64,000 nt of DNA, taken from assembly GCF_026646375.1 (NCBI RefSeq), contig NZ_JAIPPU010000002.1, forward strand, positions 124,001 to 188,000, read 5' to 3'. The notes under the pieces are model-generated. The model was not told the DNA's origin. It searched no databases and worked only from the letters and a program-made list of their open reading frames with translations. Shown here piece by piece: positions 49,179 to 57,639 of the stretch (positions are counted from its first letter, which is position 1; each line of letters begins with the position of its first letter). Origin of the DNA: Acetobacterium wieringae. GTDB taxonomy: Bacteria; Bacillota; Clostridia; Eubacteriales; Eubacteriaceae. The position numbers were made by a program, and so were the translations under genes.

Positions 49179-50501
49179 TTATATAGATTCTCCGACTAAC
49201 TTATCAGCATACCGACTAATATATGATACCCTAACCGGGATGATTCTACCACTTATTTCTTCCTCGGTTTTGAGTATCACTGGCAGATAGTTCTTGGTGT
49301 GGCCGGAATAGCCAGCATCATCGTGGGTTGCTTCAAAAAGCACCTCAACCACACTGTCATCATTTTTTTTAAGAAAGGCCGCTTCCAATTCCCGGGACAA
49401 TTCGCTCAGTTCATGACTGCGGGAATTTTTCAGGCTTTCATCGATCTGATCCGGAAAATGGGCCGCTTTTGTTCCGGATCGCCGGGAATATTTAAATACA
49501 TGGATCTGGTAGAAGCCTACCGCCCTGGCAAAGTCGAGCGTCTCAGCAAATTCTGCCACCGTTTCTCCGGGGAAGCCCACCATGATATCCGTGGTGATGG
49601 CGGCCAATGGAAAGACCTCCCGGATCTGGTTGACGATCTCCATGTATTCAGCCGTCGTATAACGGCGGCCCATCCGTTTGAGCACGGTATCACTACCGCT
49701 TTGCAAAGATAAATGAAAATGCGGACAGAAGCTGTTAAGTGCCGCCAGCCGCTTAAGCCGCTGAGGGGTTATAAATTTGGGTTCCATCGACCCCAGCCGA
49801 ATCCGTTTAAGCTCTTCAATTTTGTCAAGGGTTTCAATCAGATCAACCAGATCGGATTTACCGATGTTTTCTTGATCAACCCCATAGGAGGCAATGTGAA
49901 TCCCGGACAGGATCACCTCCTGATAGCCCATTGCCACCACCCGGTTGACTTCATCAATAATCTGCTGCTGGTTGCGGCTTCGCACCGGACCTCTGGCAAA
50001 GGGGACAATACAATAGGTACAAAATTGATTGCAGCCCTCCTGAATTTTAATAAAGGCCCGGGTTTTTCCTTTGACCTCGGAAATCATCAGCGGTTCAAAT
50101 ACCTTTTCATCCATGATATTCGAGACAAAATCCCGCTGGCTGACATCATTGCGATGGGCAGTAATATAGGACAGAATATCGCCCCGATTTTTGGTGCCAA
50201 TCATTAAATCCACTTCCGCTATTTTTTCCACTTCCGCAGGAGCCACCTGGACATAGCAACCCACCGCACAGATAATCGCCTCGGGGTTGATCCGCTTGGC
50301 CTTGCGCATCATTTTTCGAGATTTCTGATCGCCCAGATGGGTAACCGTACAGGTGTTGATGACGTAAACATCGGCCACCTCGGAAAAATCCACAATGGTA
50401 TAGCCAGCCGACTCAAAAAGCTCCATCATCGCCTCGCTGTCGTAGGTGTTGACCTTACAGCCCAGGGTCATAAAAGCAACTTTGTTATTTGTGTTGTTCA
50501 T
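49179..50501 (-). CDS. mtaB: tRNA (t6A37) methylthiotransferase MtaB
   Basis: A 440-residue radical-SAM methylthiotransferase that converts t6A37 to ms2t6A37. It has an N-terminal UPF0004 domain with Fe-S cysteines (TLGCKVNTYDSEAM, NTCTVTHLGDQKS, AVGCYVQVAP), the radical-SAM CxxxCxxC in CNQFCTYCIVPFARG (near residue 155) and a C-terminal TRAM-like stretch. The ATG at 50501 (NNTNNKVAFMTLGCK) is chosen; a GTG at 50516, overlapping GAGGTG, is the alternative. It is coupled to rsmE, whose stop at 50518 lies just upstream. Confidence 0.94.
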   Translation of the reverse strand: MNNTNNKVAFMTLGCKVNTYDSEAMMELFESAGYTIVDFSEVADVYVINTCTVTHLGDQKSRKMMRKAKRINPEAIICAVGCYVQVAPAEVEKIAEVDLMIGTKNRGDILSYITAHRNDVSQRDFVSNIMDEKVFEPLMISEVKGKTRAFIKIQEGCNQFCTYCIVPFARGPVRSRNQQQIIDEVNRVVAMGYQEVILSGIHIASYGVDQENIGKSDLVDLIETLDKIEELKRIRLGSMEPKFITPQRLKRLAALNSFCPHFHLSLQSGSDTVLKRMGRRYTTAEYMEIVNQIREVFPLAAITTDIMVGFPGETVAEFAETLDFARAVGFYQIHVFKYSRRSGTKAAHFPDQIDESLKNSRSHELSELSRELEAAFLKKNDDSVVEVLFEATHDDAGYSGHTKNYLPVILKTEEEISGRIIPVRVSYISRYADKLVGESI

Positions 50502-50517
50502 ACCGCTTCTTTCCACC

Positions 50518-51264
50518 TCACTTCCAGAAATTTAATTGACTGAGCACCATCATCCCGGCGGTTTCCGTACGTAAGATCCGTTTACCCAGACTGACGCTGA
50601 TCACTCCGGCAGCTTGGCAGGCCGCCGCTTCCTGGGGATCAAAGCCCCCTTCCGGGCCAATAATCACCGCAATTCTTAGCGGTTTATCAGCGACATGCTT
50701 TTTTTCAAAAGCGGTCAGTGCTTCTTTAAGGGTCTGCCGGTTTTCATCCTCATAGGCTAAGAGTATCAGATCGTAGCGATCCGTTTCCTGCAAAACACCA
50801 GCCAGGGTGAGTGGTTTCCCGATCTGCGGGATGATGCCCCGTTTCGACTGCTTGGCTGCTTCATAGGCAATCCGCTGCCAGCGTTCGATTTTTTTATCCT
50901 GTTTGTCTTTGATTTGTACAACCGCCCGCAATGAAGAAAAGGGGACGATCTCATAAACGCCTAACTCCACCCCTTTTTGAATAATCATTTCCATTTTGGT
51001 GCCCTTGGGCAAGCCCTGATAGAGGGTGATTAAAAGCTCCGGCGTTTCGCCCTGGGATGGTTCCTGGCTCTTTATATAGCCGGAAATTGTCCGATCTGTG
51101 GGGCTGTCCAATACAATCAGATAGTCATTGCCCAGACCATCACAAACTTCGATGCGATCATCTTTTCCCAACCGCAAAACCTTGGTAATATGTTTGAAAT
51201 CTTCCCCGGAAATAACAACGGTGGATCCGGAGATCTGACCGGGTTCGACAAAAAAGCGATGCAT
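50518..51264 (-). CDS. rsmE: 16S rRNA (uracil1498-N3)-methyltransferase
   Basis: A 248-residue SPOUT-class methyltransferase. The start at 51264 (MHRFFVEPGQISG) lies one base after the prmA stop; the open frame upstream is prmA in another phase. It has an N-terminal PUA-like domain and a C-terminal knotted domain with IGPEGGFDPQEA and LGKRILRTETAG. It methylates U1498 of 16S rRNA. Confidence 0.95.
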   Translation of the reverse strand: MHRFFVEPGQISGSTVVISGEDFKHITKVLRLGKDDRIEVCDGLGNDYLIVLDSPTDRTISGYIKSQEPSQGETPELLITLYQGLPKGTKMEMIIQKGVELGVYEIVPFSSLRAVVQIKDKQDKKIERWQRIAYEAAKQSKRGIIPQIGKPLTLAGVLQETDRYDLILLAYEDENRQTLKEALTAFEKKHVADKPLRIAVIIGPEGGFDPQEAAACQAAGVISVSLGKRILRTETAGMMVLSQLNFWK

Positions 51265-51265
51265 G

Positions 51266-52204
51266 CTAGTCTCTTTTCTGGGCAACCACGCCAACCCACT
51301 CGCCCATTTGCTGAACATAAACCAGTTTGAAGTTTTCCGCTTCCAAAGCATTGAGGACGTCCCCCAACCGGTCAATGATGATGCCGGAAGAAATAAAGAT
51401 GCCGTTTTCTTTCAGATAGGGTTTGATGATCCCTGACAACTCGACAATGGCGGCAGCCAGTATATTGGCCACAATCACATCGGCCTGTTCATCGATGACA
51501 TCCAACAGATTTCCTTCGCGGATTTCAACCAGAGCGCCTAAATCATTGAGCTCCGCATTTTCCCGGGCAATTTTTACGGCCAGGGTATCAAAATCAACCG
51601 CCACTACTTTTTTTGCTTTCAGTTTACCGGCAATCAATGAGAGCACTCCGGTACCACAGCCAATATCCAGCACCACGTCGCCAGGCTTAATATACTCTTC
51701 CAGCTTTATGGCACAAAGCTGAGTGGTTTCATGGGTGCCGGTGCCAAAAGCCATACCGGGATCAATGTTGATGACGATCTCATCCTCTTCGGGGGCATAG
51801 GCTTCCCAGGTCGGTTTGATGACAATACTTTTGCCGACCTTGGTGGGTTTATAGAACTTTTTCCAGGAGTTGGCCCAATCCTCCTCTTCCACCTCGGTAA
51901 TCAGCATCTCACAAGCGCCGGGATCCAGACCAAAAGAAGGCAGCATCTTCACTGAGCTAATCAGTTTGTGTACTGCTTCTTCGGTATCTTCCACCTCGCT
52001 GAAATATCCCCGCACAATGGAAACATTGGGATCAATTTCCAGAAGGGCTTCATCGACAAAATTAACCTTAGGATCTTGCTGAATTAAAAGCGCATCCTGC
52101 AAGGTCTGAATGGCCACGCCATCCGCCCCGGCTTCATAAAAAGCATTAACCACTGCTTCCTCCGCTTCCAATGTTGTTGTGATTTGAACTTCTTTCCAAA
52201 GCAT
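51266..52204 (-). CDS. prmA: Ribosomal protein L11 methyltransferase
   Basis: A 312-residue class-I methyltransferase that trimethylates L11. It has an N-terminal substrate-recognition domain (residues 1-105) and a Rossmann domain with FGTGTHETTQL, the SAM loop VLDIGCGTGVLSL and the NILAAAIVEL motif. GGAGGTAAGG precedes the ATG. In many Clostridia prmA directly follows dnaJ; here 3.9 kb of unrelated genes intervene. Confidence 0.95.
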   Translation of the reverse strand: MLWKEVQITTTLEAEEAVVNAFYEAGADGVAIQTLQDALLIQQDPKVNFVDEALLEIDPNVSIVRGYFSEVEDTEEAVHKLISSVKMLPSFGLDPGACEMLITEVEEEDWANSWKKFYKPTKVGKSIVIKPTWEAYAPEEDEIVINIDPGMAFGTGTHETTQLCAIKLEEYIKPGDVVLDIGCGTGVLSLIAGKLKAKKVVAVDFDTLAVKIARENAELNDLGALVEIREGNLLDVIDEQADVIVANILAAAIVELSGIIKPYLKENGIFISSGIIIDRLGDVLNALEAENFKLVYVQQMGEWVGVVAQKRD

Positions 52205-52328
52205 TCCCTTACCTCCAGTTTAATCGTTGTGGTATTATACCACGTTTTCCGCATGTTTAACAATTGATCATTATAACCCATCTACCTTAGAAAAGAAATA
52301 GATTTTTTCACTTCTTTGTCTTAGTCTA

Positions 52329-52427
52329 GTACCGATAATTGTTACATCATGTTGTCTGCATCGGGGCGAACAGGCGATAGACCTGTCCGATCCCGCAGCA
52401 GACAACAGATTAACAATTAGTCGGTAC
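52329..52427. repeat. GTACCGAC palindromic repeat, copy C
   Basis: A 99-bp copy with arms GTACCGATAATTGTTA / TAACAATTAGTCGGTAC. The inner arms TGTTGTCTGC / GCAGACAACA are fully complementary although both differ from copies A and B, a paired change that keeps the stem. It lies in the 406-base divergent gap between prmA and pduU. Confidence 0.92.
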
Positions 52428-52559
52428 GGCACAGTGCGGGTACAGAAATTTTTTGCCAGCTTTCTGTAAAATATCGTTAATCGATGTAACCGGTTCCCGA
52501 TTAATGCTATAATGGCCATACTTAAATTAATTCAAAGTTATCTCTAGATAAAAAAACAA

Positions 52560-52574
52560 TACCGACAATTGTTA
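52560..52574 (+). repeat. Half copy of the palindromic repeat upstream of pduU
   Basis: TACCGACAATTGTTA matches the left end of the repeat family exactly, but no right arm follows. It ends 36 bases before the pduU start, so it may be a remnant or a functional site in the pduU leader. Confidence 0.6.
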
Positions 52575-52610
52575 GACTGAAACAAAAATACAGATAGAAA
52601 AGGTGACACG

Positions 52611-52961
52611 ATGGAAACTGAAAAGAAAAAACGCACCATTCAGGAATACGTTCCCGGTAAACAGGTAACCCTGGCCCACATTATTGCCAAACCCAAAAAT
52701 GAAATCTATATTAAATTGGGCTTAGACGATGAAAATGCTGATGCCATTGGCATTTTAACCATTACGCCCAGCGAAGCGGCCATCATTGCCGCTGATGCTG
52801 CCACCAAGGCTGCTCCGGTCGAAATCGGATTTCTTGATCGTTTCAGTGGTTCTCTGGTCATCACTGGTCGGGTCTCTGATGTGAAGGCCGCCGTGACCGA
52901 AATCCTTAATACCCTTAATCATATTTTAGGTTTCGACATTCCTAAAATTACCTACTCTTAA
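52611..52961 (+). CDS. pduU: PduU/EutS-like microcompartment shell protein
   Basis: A 116-residue circularly permuted BMC-domain shell protein. It matches PduU closely: [19 protein letters not shown] at the N-terminus (the region forming the beta-barrel cap over the pore), [18 protein letters not shown] and [26 protein letters not shown] precedes the ATG. It forms an operon with pduV (four bases apart) and a kinase gene. It is about 50 kb from pduA/pduB in this window, so it is either a satellite of the main pdu locus or a separate minor compartment system. Confidence 0.94.
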   Translation: METEKKKRTIQEYVPGKQVTLAHIIAKPKNEIYIKLGLDDENADAIGILTITPSEAAIIAADAATKAAPVEIGFLDRFSGSLVITGRVSDVKAAVTEILNTLNHILGFDIPKITYS

Positions 52962-52965
52962 ATCA

Positions 52966-53433
52966 ATGGCCAGCAATAAAAAACGGGTGGCCCTCATCGG
53001 AAAAATCGGCAGCGGAAAAACCACCCTGATGCAACGACTGGGCGAAGACGAACTCAAGTATTCCAAAACCCAGATGGTCACATATTATGACGAGTTTATT
53101 GATACCCCGGGGGAGTTTATTGAACTCCCGTTTTTTTCACGTCAGGCCATCAATATCACCATGGATGCCGGACTGGTGATCCTGGTCAATTCCTGCGTCG
53201 ATCCTCAGAATGCCGTACCGCCGAACTTCGTTCACACCTATAACATCCCCTCCATCGGGGTGATCACCAAAACGGATCTGGGTGAATGCAATATCAAGCG
53301 TAGCCGTAATCTGCTGATCTATGCCGGTATCAATCCCAAACACATCTATGTGGTCAGCTCCTATACCGGCGAAGGCATCCCCGAACTGGAAGCCGCCATC
53401 CATCATTTTATGGAACCTCACCGGAATAAATAA
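52966..53433 (+). CDS. pduV: PduV/EutP-like small GTPase
   Basis: A 155-residue Ras-like P-loop protein. Walker A is GKIGSGKTTL, switch II is DTPGEF and the base-recognition motif is TKTD in place of NKxD. PduV attaches to the outside of the Pdu compartment through PduU and has been linked to its intracellular movement; EutP has been reported to have acetate kinase activity. The gene starts four bases after pduU without a strong ribosome site, suggesting translational coupling and the usual PduU-PduV partnership. A plain GTPase role is the safest call. Confidence 0.9.
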   Translation: MASNKKRVALIGKIGSGKTTLMQRLGEDELKYSKTQMVTYYDEFIDTPGEFIELPFFSRQAINITMDAGLVILVNSCVDPQNAVPPNFVHTYNIPSIGVITKTDLGECNIKRSRNLLIYAGINPKHIYVVSSYTGEGIPELEAAIHHFMEPHRNK

Positions 53434-53480
53434 AGATATCACCACCGCATCGTATTAATCAATTAATTGATTAATACTTC

Positions 53481-53505
53481 GTAGGGGCGAACCGTGTTCG
53501 CCCGC
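53481..53505. repeat. GTAGGGGCGA-type short palindromic repeat
   Basis: GTAGGGGCGAAC-CGT-GTTCGCCCGC, 25 bases, between pduV and the kinase gene. It is a member of the family also seen at 57405, 57462, 63838 and 63892. Confidence 0.8.
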
Positions 53506-53533
53506 ACCCTATTTAAATTAAGGAAGTGAAAAC

Positions 53534-54790
53534 ATGACCTATGACAGCTATGGCAATTTAACAACGGCAGGCGTTGCCGACTACCTTAAAGAAAAAGCGA
53601 TCTTTCCGGCTGATGCTTTCCTTACCGTGGTGGATTTACACGCCGTCAAGGAAAGTATTGAAGGCTTTGTCAATTTAATTTATCACGTCTATGACCAAAC
53701 CGGTAAATCAGTGGTCATGAAACAAATGCTCTCGATGCCCCGGTTTCGGATTGAAGACGAAAAGAATAATACCGTCGAAGATACCGATTCCGAAGGCTGG
53801 ACTCTGGATCTGGGCCGAATGCGTTCTGAAATTGCCACCCTTATTTTCTGGAACTCGGTTTATCCCGGCATCAGCCCAGAAATTTATCTTTTTGACGAAC
53901 CCAATCGAATCATCGTCATGGAAGATCTGATGGATTTGAGTCTGCTACGATTTGAGCTGTGCCGGATGGTTAAACACGGGCACTTCACCGAAAAAATCGG
54001 CGCTTTTTTTGCCCGCAATCTATTTTACTCATCCAATCTGCATCTTACCAATTATAAAAAATCCGAGGTTGAACGCTTCTTTGTCAACCCCGAATATACT
54101 GCCCTGGTGCCCTTCCTTTTCCACGAAAACATCGGCGTTTCCTGGGAACGGGAGATGATTCCTGGCACCGCTGAAAAACGGGCTGAACTGGTTGAAAATC
54201 CCCAGATTAAAGCTCAGTTTAGGCGGCTGGAAGACAAGTTTCTTAACGATCGGGAATGCCTGATCCATACCGACTTGCATAGCTCCAACATCATGATCAG
54301 CGCCGATGATGTCCGCATCATTGATGGTGAATTTGCCGGTTTCGGTCCCCTGGCCCAGGATTTTGGCCGACTGACTGCCAGCCTGACCCTGAACTATCTT
54401 TCCTGGTTTGGCGATGACACCCAATCCGCCCCGGAAAAAGCCGATTTTCAGGCCTATCTACGAGATACCATCACCGATCTTTATACCACCTTCCAAACGG
54501 AATTTCGCCAACTGGTGGAAGCCCACCGGGAGGAAAGCTACAGCTTAAAAACACTTGATGTGGAAGGCTATCTCACCGATCAGCTGCAAAACGCCCTTGC
54601 CTACACCGGTGTCAATGTGATGTCACGACTGGCTAATCGGGGCATCTGTTACGATCTGCTGCGGCTGCCCGAAGCCGCCCGATTGGTTCCGACGCTACTG
54701 GGCATGGACATTTCAAAAGAGCTACTGCTCAACCATCGAAACTACACGACGATCACCGACTACACCCGGTTGCTAAAAAACCTGGTTTAA
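53534..54790 (+). CDS. Methylthioribose-kinase-like sugar kinase (APH fold)
   Basis: A 418-residue aminoglycoside-phosphotransferase-fold kinase whose closest recognisable family is 5-methylthioribose kinase (MtnK). Shared features in order: NLIYHVYDQTGKSVVMKQ (ATP lysine), IIVMEDLMDLS (hinge), FFARNLFYSSNLHL, the catalytic loop LIHTDLHSSNIM (HGDLH in MtnK, here HTDLH), the metal motif IIDGEFAGFGP (DPEF in MtnK, here DGEF) and the C-terminal ITDYTRLLKNLV. The likely reaction is phosphorylation of a pentose or 5-modified ribose at C1 (family knowledge). Substitutions around the catalytic loop and the position after pduUV suggest a substrate other than methylthioribose. GGAAG precedes the ATG. 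Confidence 0.78.
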   Translation: MTYDSYGNLTTAGVADYLKEKAIFPADAFLTVVDLHAVKESIEGFVNLIYHVYDQTGKSVVMKQMLSMPRFRIEDEKNNTVEDTDSEGWTLDLGRMRSEIATLIFWNSVYPGISPEIYLFDEPNRIIVMEDLMDLSLLRFELCRMVKHGHFTEKIGAFFARNLFYSSNLHLTNYKKSEVERFFVNPEYTALVPFLFHENIGVSWEREMIPGTAEKRAELVENPQIKAQFRRLEDKFLNDRECLIHTDLHSSNIMISADDVRIIDGEFAGFGPLAQDFGRLTASLTLNYLSWFGDDTQSAPEKADFQAYLRDTITDLYTTFQTEFRQLVEAHREESYSLKTLDVEGYLTDQLQNALAYTGVNVMSRLANRGICYDLLRLPEAARLVPTLLGMDISKELLLNHRNYTTITDYTRLLKNLV

Positions 54791-54806
54791 TCATTAACAA
54801 CACCTA

Positions 54807-54844
54807 AAATGCCGCTGTTTTCCAAAACGAAAACAGCGGCATTT
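54807..54844. terminator. Strong bidirectional terminator
   Basis: AAATGCCGCTGTTTTC and its exact complement (16 base pairs) around a six-base loop. It ends the pduU-pduV-kinase operon and the convergent MOSC gene. Confidence 0.88.
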
Positions 54845-54864
54845 ATGTTACTACACAAAACAGC

Positions 54865-55296
54865 TTACACCAGTACTGCAATGGTATCGCCAGCTTTTAT
54901 ATAGCCACCTACGATCACAGCAGTAAAGACAACCTCATTGGCCAAAACGCACTTTCCGTTTTCATCACCGATTTCACAGCCAAAGCATTTTTTTCCAATC
55001 TGGGTAATCTCCTGAACGGTTTCGCCAATTTTTACCCGGGTACCCAGCGGCAATTTAAACAGCTCGATGCCCTCGGTGGTGATGTTTTCATTAAACCGCC
55101 CCGTGCATAAACCTGCCCCACTAATTATTTTTATTTGATCGGTGTCATCACGGCCAAACAAACAAACCTGTCTTTGATCCCGGCCACCGTGATGATCCCC
55201 CTCAAGTCCAAACCCCGGGATAAAAAGAGCGGGCTGATCCAGACGATTGCGCTCACCCTTTTTTACGCTTCGATAAACAGCGCTAACCTTTCCCAA
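54865..55296 (-). CDS. MOSC-domain protein
   Basis: A 143-residue stand-alone MOSC domain, the sulfur-carrying fold of molybdenum cofactor sulfurases. A TTG at 55296 (GKVSAVYRSVKKGERN) five bases after AGGTGA is the better start; a GTG three codons upstream is possible. The DHHGGRDQRQVCL region and the conserved cysteine motif IGKKCFGCEIG are present. Small MOSC proteins in acetogens often sit near moco or metal-sulfur enzymes; none is next to it here. Confidence 0.85.
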   Translation of the reverse strand: MGKVSAVYRSVKKGERNRLDQPALFIPGFGLEGDHHGGRDQRQVCLFGRDDTDQIKIISGAGLCTGRFNENITTEGIELFKLPLGTRVKIGETVQEITQIGKKCFGCEIGDENGKCVLANEVVFTAVIVGGYIKAGDTIAVLV

Positions 55297-55344
55297 TTGG
55301 TTCACCTGCTTCTTTCATATATTTTTATTGCCACTTCATCGTGT

Positions 55345-55779
55345 TTAAATAAAATACTCGCAGGTGCCCTTTTCATGATAGGACTTTACCAGATCTGCCA
55401 GGGTAATATTGTCCACCACATTTTCAACTGCTTCTTTTATTTGCCGCCAGACATCAACTGTAACACAACGATCCGCCCGATCACAGCCACCCGGTTCATC
55501 CAAGCAGGCAACCGGAGATAACTCCCCTTCCATCAGCCGCAAAATCATCCCGACAGTATAATCTTCGGGCGGGTTGGCCAGCTGATAGCCGCCCTGAGAA
55601 CCCCGAACGCTCCGGACAAACCCTGCCCGGGAAATTTGGGTAATAATCTGTTCCAGATATTTTTCAGAAATTTCCTGACGCTCAGCAATCCGTTTGATGG
55701 GAATATATTCCCCAGTGTTATTTATCGCCAGATCCAGCATCAGCCGCAACGCATAACGCCCTTTAGTTGATATTTTCAT
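55345..55779 (-). CDS. Rrf2-family regulator with a three-cysteine motif
   Basis: A 144-residue Rrf2 protein: N-terminal winged helix (STKGRYALRLMLDLA, EISEKYLEQIITQISRAGFV, GSQGGYQLA) and a C-terminal cysteine cluster CLDEPGG-C-DRADR-C like the Fe-S site of IscR. A fourth cysteine lies in the last five residues. It may sense Fe-S or redox status. AGGAGGATAC precedes the ATG. No isc/suf genes follow; the MOSC gene 50 bases downstream is the only potential operon partner. Confidence 0.9.
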   Translation of the reverse strand: MKISTKGRYALRLMLDLAINNTGEYIPIKRIAERQEISEKYLEQIITQISRAGFVRSVRGSQGGYQLANPPEDYTVGMILRLMEGELSPVACLDEPGGCDRADRCVTVDVWRQIKEAVENVVDNITLADLVKSYHEKGTCEYFI

Positions 55780-55972
55780 AATCAGTATCCTCCTGATAGT
55801 CGGTGGTTTTAATTGAGCACTGACAACATCCCCGCATAAGCCTGGTGATTTGTGGTCTCAATCCTCTTCCTTCCGCATTCTACTTCTCACATTTTTATAT
55901 CGCATACTCAATTCATATCAGTTTTATATGTTTTTCGTTTTCATTATATGCCTCCAGCTTTTCTTTGTCAAC
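55780..55972. other. Intergenic region upstream of the Rrf2 gene, no gene seen
   Basis: It holds the Rrf2 leader and presumably its promoter, though I could not pick convincing hexamers. No coding frame is supported. Confidence 0.4.
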
Positions 55973-55998
55973 TAAAAAATGCCGGATTTCTCCGGCAT
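55973..55998 (-). terminator. Terminator of dnaJ
   Basis: Minus strand ATGCCGGA-GAAA-TCCGGCAT followed by T5. It ends the heat-shock operon before prmA, where related genomes often read through. Confidence 0.85.
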
Positions 55999-56105
55999 AA
56001 ATTAACTTTTGATTAATACGCATGGCGTACCGCCAATTGTTGTGTTGTCTTATACACATCAAATGATGCTTGGCGAGGGCTTTCGAACTTGTCGCCTGAA
56101 AATGA

Positions 56106-57278
56106 TCAGGCATCTTTTTTCGGATGATTTTCCTTTTCTTCGGCTTCAACCCGAGACCAGAAACGTTTCCCTTCCGGATGCGCATCGTCTCCGGTTACCT
56201 TGGCATACTCGTTTAAAGCATGACGCTGTTCACGATTGAGCTTACGGGGTACTTCCACCTTAATAGTAATAAACTGATCCCCCCGACCCCGGCCGTTAAC
56301 ATTGGGTATCCCTTTTCCTTTAAGTCGGAATACCTTACCGTTTTGGGTACCTTCTGGTATTTTAAGCTTGATTTTGCTGTCAATGGTCGGTACCACAATG
56401 CTGTCACCCAACGCCGCCTGGGCATAGGTAATGGGCAGTTCATAATAAACATCGTCATCACTGCGTTTAAATAAGGGGTCTTCCCGAACGCTTATATACA
56501 CCAGCAGATCACCGGCACTGCCGTGGTTTGGCCCGGCGTTGCCCTGACCTCGCAGTGGCAGAATTGAACCGTCATAGACACCAGCAGGAATTTTGATGCT
56601 GATGGTGCGTTCTTTGGATTCAAGTCCGGAACCATGACAGGTGGGACACGGTTTATCAATGATTTTTCCTTCACCATGACATTTGTCACAGGTGTGAACC
56701 TGTTGAACTGTTCCAAATGGCGTCTGCTGTCTGACATAAACCTGACCCGAACCGCCACATTGGTCACAGGTTTTTGAAGTCGATCCTTTTTCAGCACCAG
56801 AACCACCGCAACTACTACATTCTTCATTACGCTTAATCTTAATTTTCTTTTCGATGCCAAAAACGGCTTCATGGAAAGACAGATTAATACTGATCTTCAT
56901 GTCTGAGCCCCGGTTGGAACGTCGACCACCACGGCCGCCGCTAAACCCACCGCCGCCGCCAAAGGCGCTGAAAATATCGCCAAAGATATCCTCAAAACCA
57001 CCAAAACCACCAGAAAATCCGCCGCCACCGCCGCCAAAACCAGCATTGGGATCAACCCCGGCGTGACCATATTGATCATAACGGGCTTTCTTATCGGCAT
57101 CACTTAGAATTTCATAGGCTTCATTGGCTTCCTTGAATTTTTCTTCAGCTTCAGCATTCCCCGGATTTTTGTCCGGATGGAACTCCATGGCTTTTTTTCG
57201 GTATGCTTTTTTTATCTCATCCGGACTGGAGTCTTTACCGACCCCCAGCACCTCGTAGTAATCTCTTTTTTCACTCAT
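56106..57278 (-). CDS. dnaJ: Chaperone DnaJ
   Basis: A 390-residue type-I Hsp40. The start at 57278 ([15 protein letters not shown]) follows AGAGGTGAG. It has the J domain with HPD at about residue 33, a Gly/Phe-rich region (about 75-125), four CxxCxGxG zinc repeats ([32 protein letters not shown]; about 150-220) and the C-terminal substrate-binding domains. It stimulates DnaK ATPase and delivers clients. Confidence 0.97.
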   Translation of the reverse strand: MSEKRDYYEVLGVGKDSSPDEIKKAYRKKAMEFHPDKNPGNAEAEEKFKEANEAYEILSDADKKARYDQYGHAGVDPNAGFGGGGGGFSGGFGGFEDIFGDIFSAFGGGGGFSGGRGGRRSNRGSDMKISINLSFHEAVFGIEKKIKIKRNEECSSCGGSGAEKGSTSKTCDQCGGSGQVYVRQQTPFGTVQQVHTCDKCHGEGKIIDKPCPTCHGSGLESKERTISIKIPAGVYDGSILPLRGQGNAGPNHGSAGDLLVYISVREDPLFKRSDDDVYYELPITYAQAALGDSIVVPTIDSKIKLKIPEGTQNGKVFRLKGKGIPNVNGRGRGDQFITIKVEVPRKLNREQRHALNEYAKVTGDDAHPEGKRFWSRVEAEEKENHPKKDA

Positions 57279-57404
57279 AAATACTCTCACCTCTTTTGAA
57301 TCCTAAACACCAACTAAACAACTACTTATTATACCTTTTTGAACAGCAGAGTTAAAGTCTTTTTTCGTGAAGCGTCTCTTTCAGCCACCTGCAAATCATG
57401 GTCC

Positions 57405-57483
57405 GTAGGGGCGATCCTCGATCGCCCGCACATAAACGTCAGCTTCTTGATCCACGCTCCAGGCGATCACGGATCGCCCCTAC
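57405..57483. repeat. Inverted pair of GTAGGGGCGA repeats between dnaK and dnaJ
   Basis: A forward unit GTAGGGGCGATC-CTC-GATCGCCCGC (57405-57429) and an inverted unit ending GGATCGCCCCTAC (57462-57483) flank about 30 bases. Next to it are direct repeats of TTGCCTCCACGAAA at 57486-57499 and 57576-57589. The dnaK-dnaJ spacer is 361 bases, long for this operon, and looks expanded by these elements. No gene is seen in the spacer. Confidence 0.8.
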
Positions 57484-57585
57484 AATTGCCTCCACGAAAC
57501 TTTTCAAAACGCTCACCCACATTTTGAGCCGTTTGCAGGCAGTAGCCAACTGCAGGCGCGCTTGCGCTTGGCTCGTTGCCTCCAC

Positions 57586-57614
57586 GAAAAAGAGTGGCAG
57601 CCTTGGCTGCCACT
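57586..57614 (-). terminator. Terminator after dnaK
   Basis: Minus strand AGTGGCAGCC-AA-GGCTGCCACT followed by CTTTTT. It implies reduced read-through into dnaJ. Confidence 0.75.
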
Positions 57615-57639
57615 GGTTTTTGCCGGTTTCTGGCAATTC

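Noticed and set aside
49299-50207. Two plus-strand frames of about 140-165 codons over mtaB
   Set aside because: Both are antisense to a gene with all family motifs and have no independent support.
55913-56185. 90-codon minus-strand frame overlapping the end of dnaJ
   Set aside because: It crosses the dnaJ terminator and the dnaJ 3' end in another phase, has no ribosome site and no recognisable domain.
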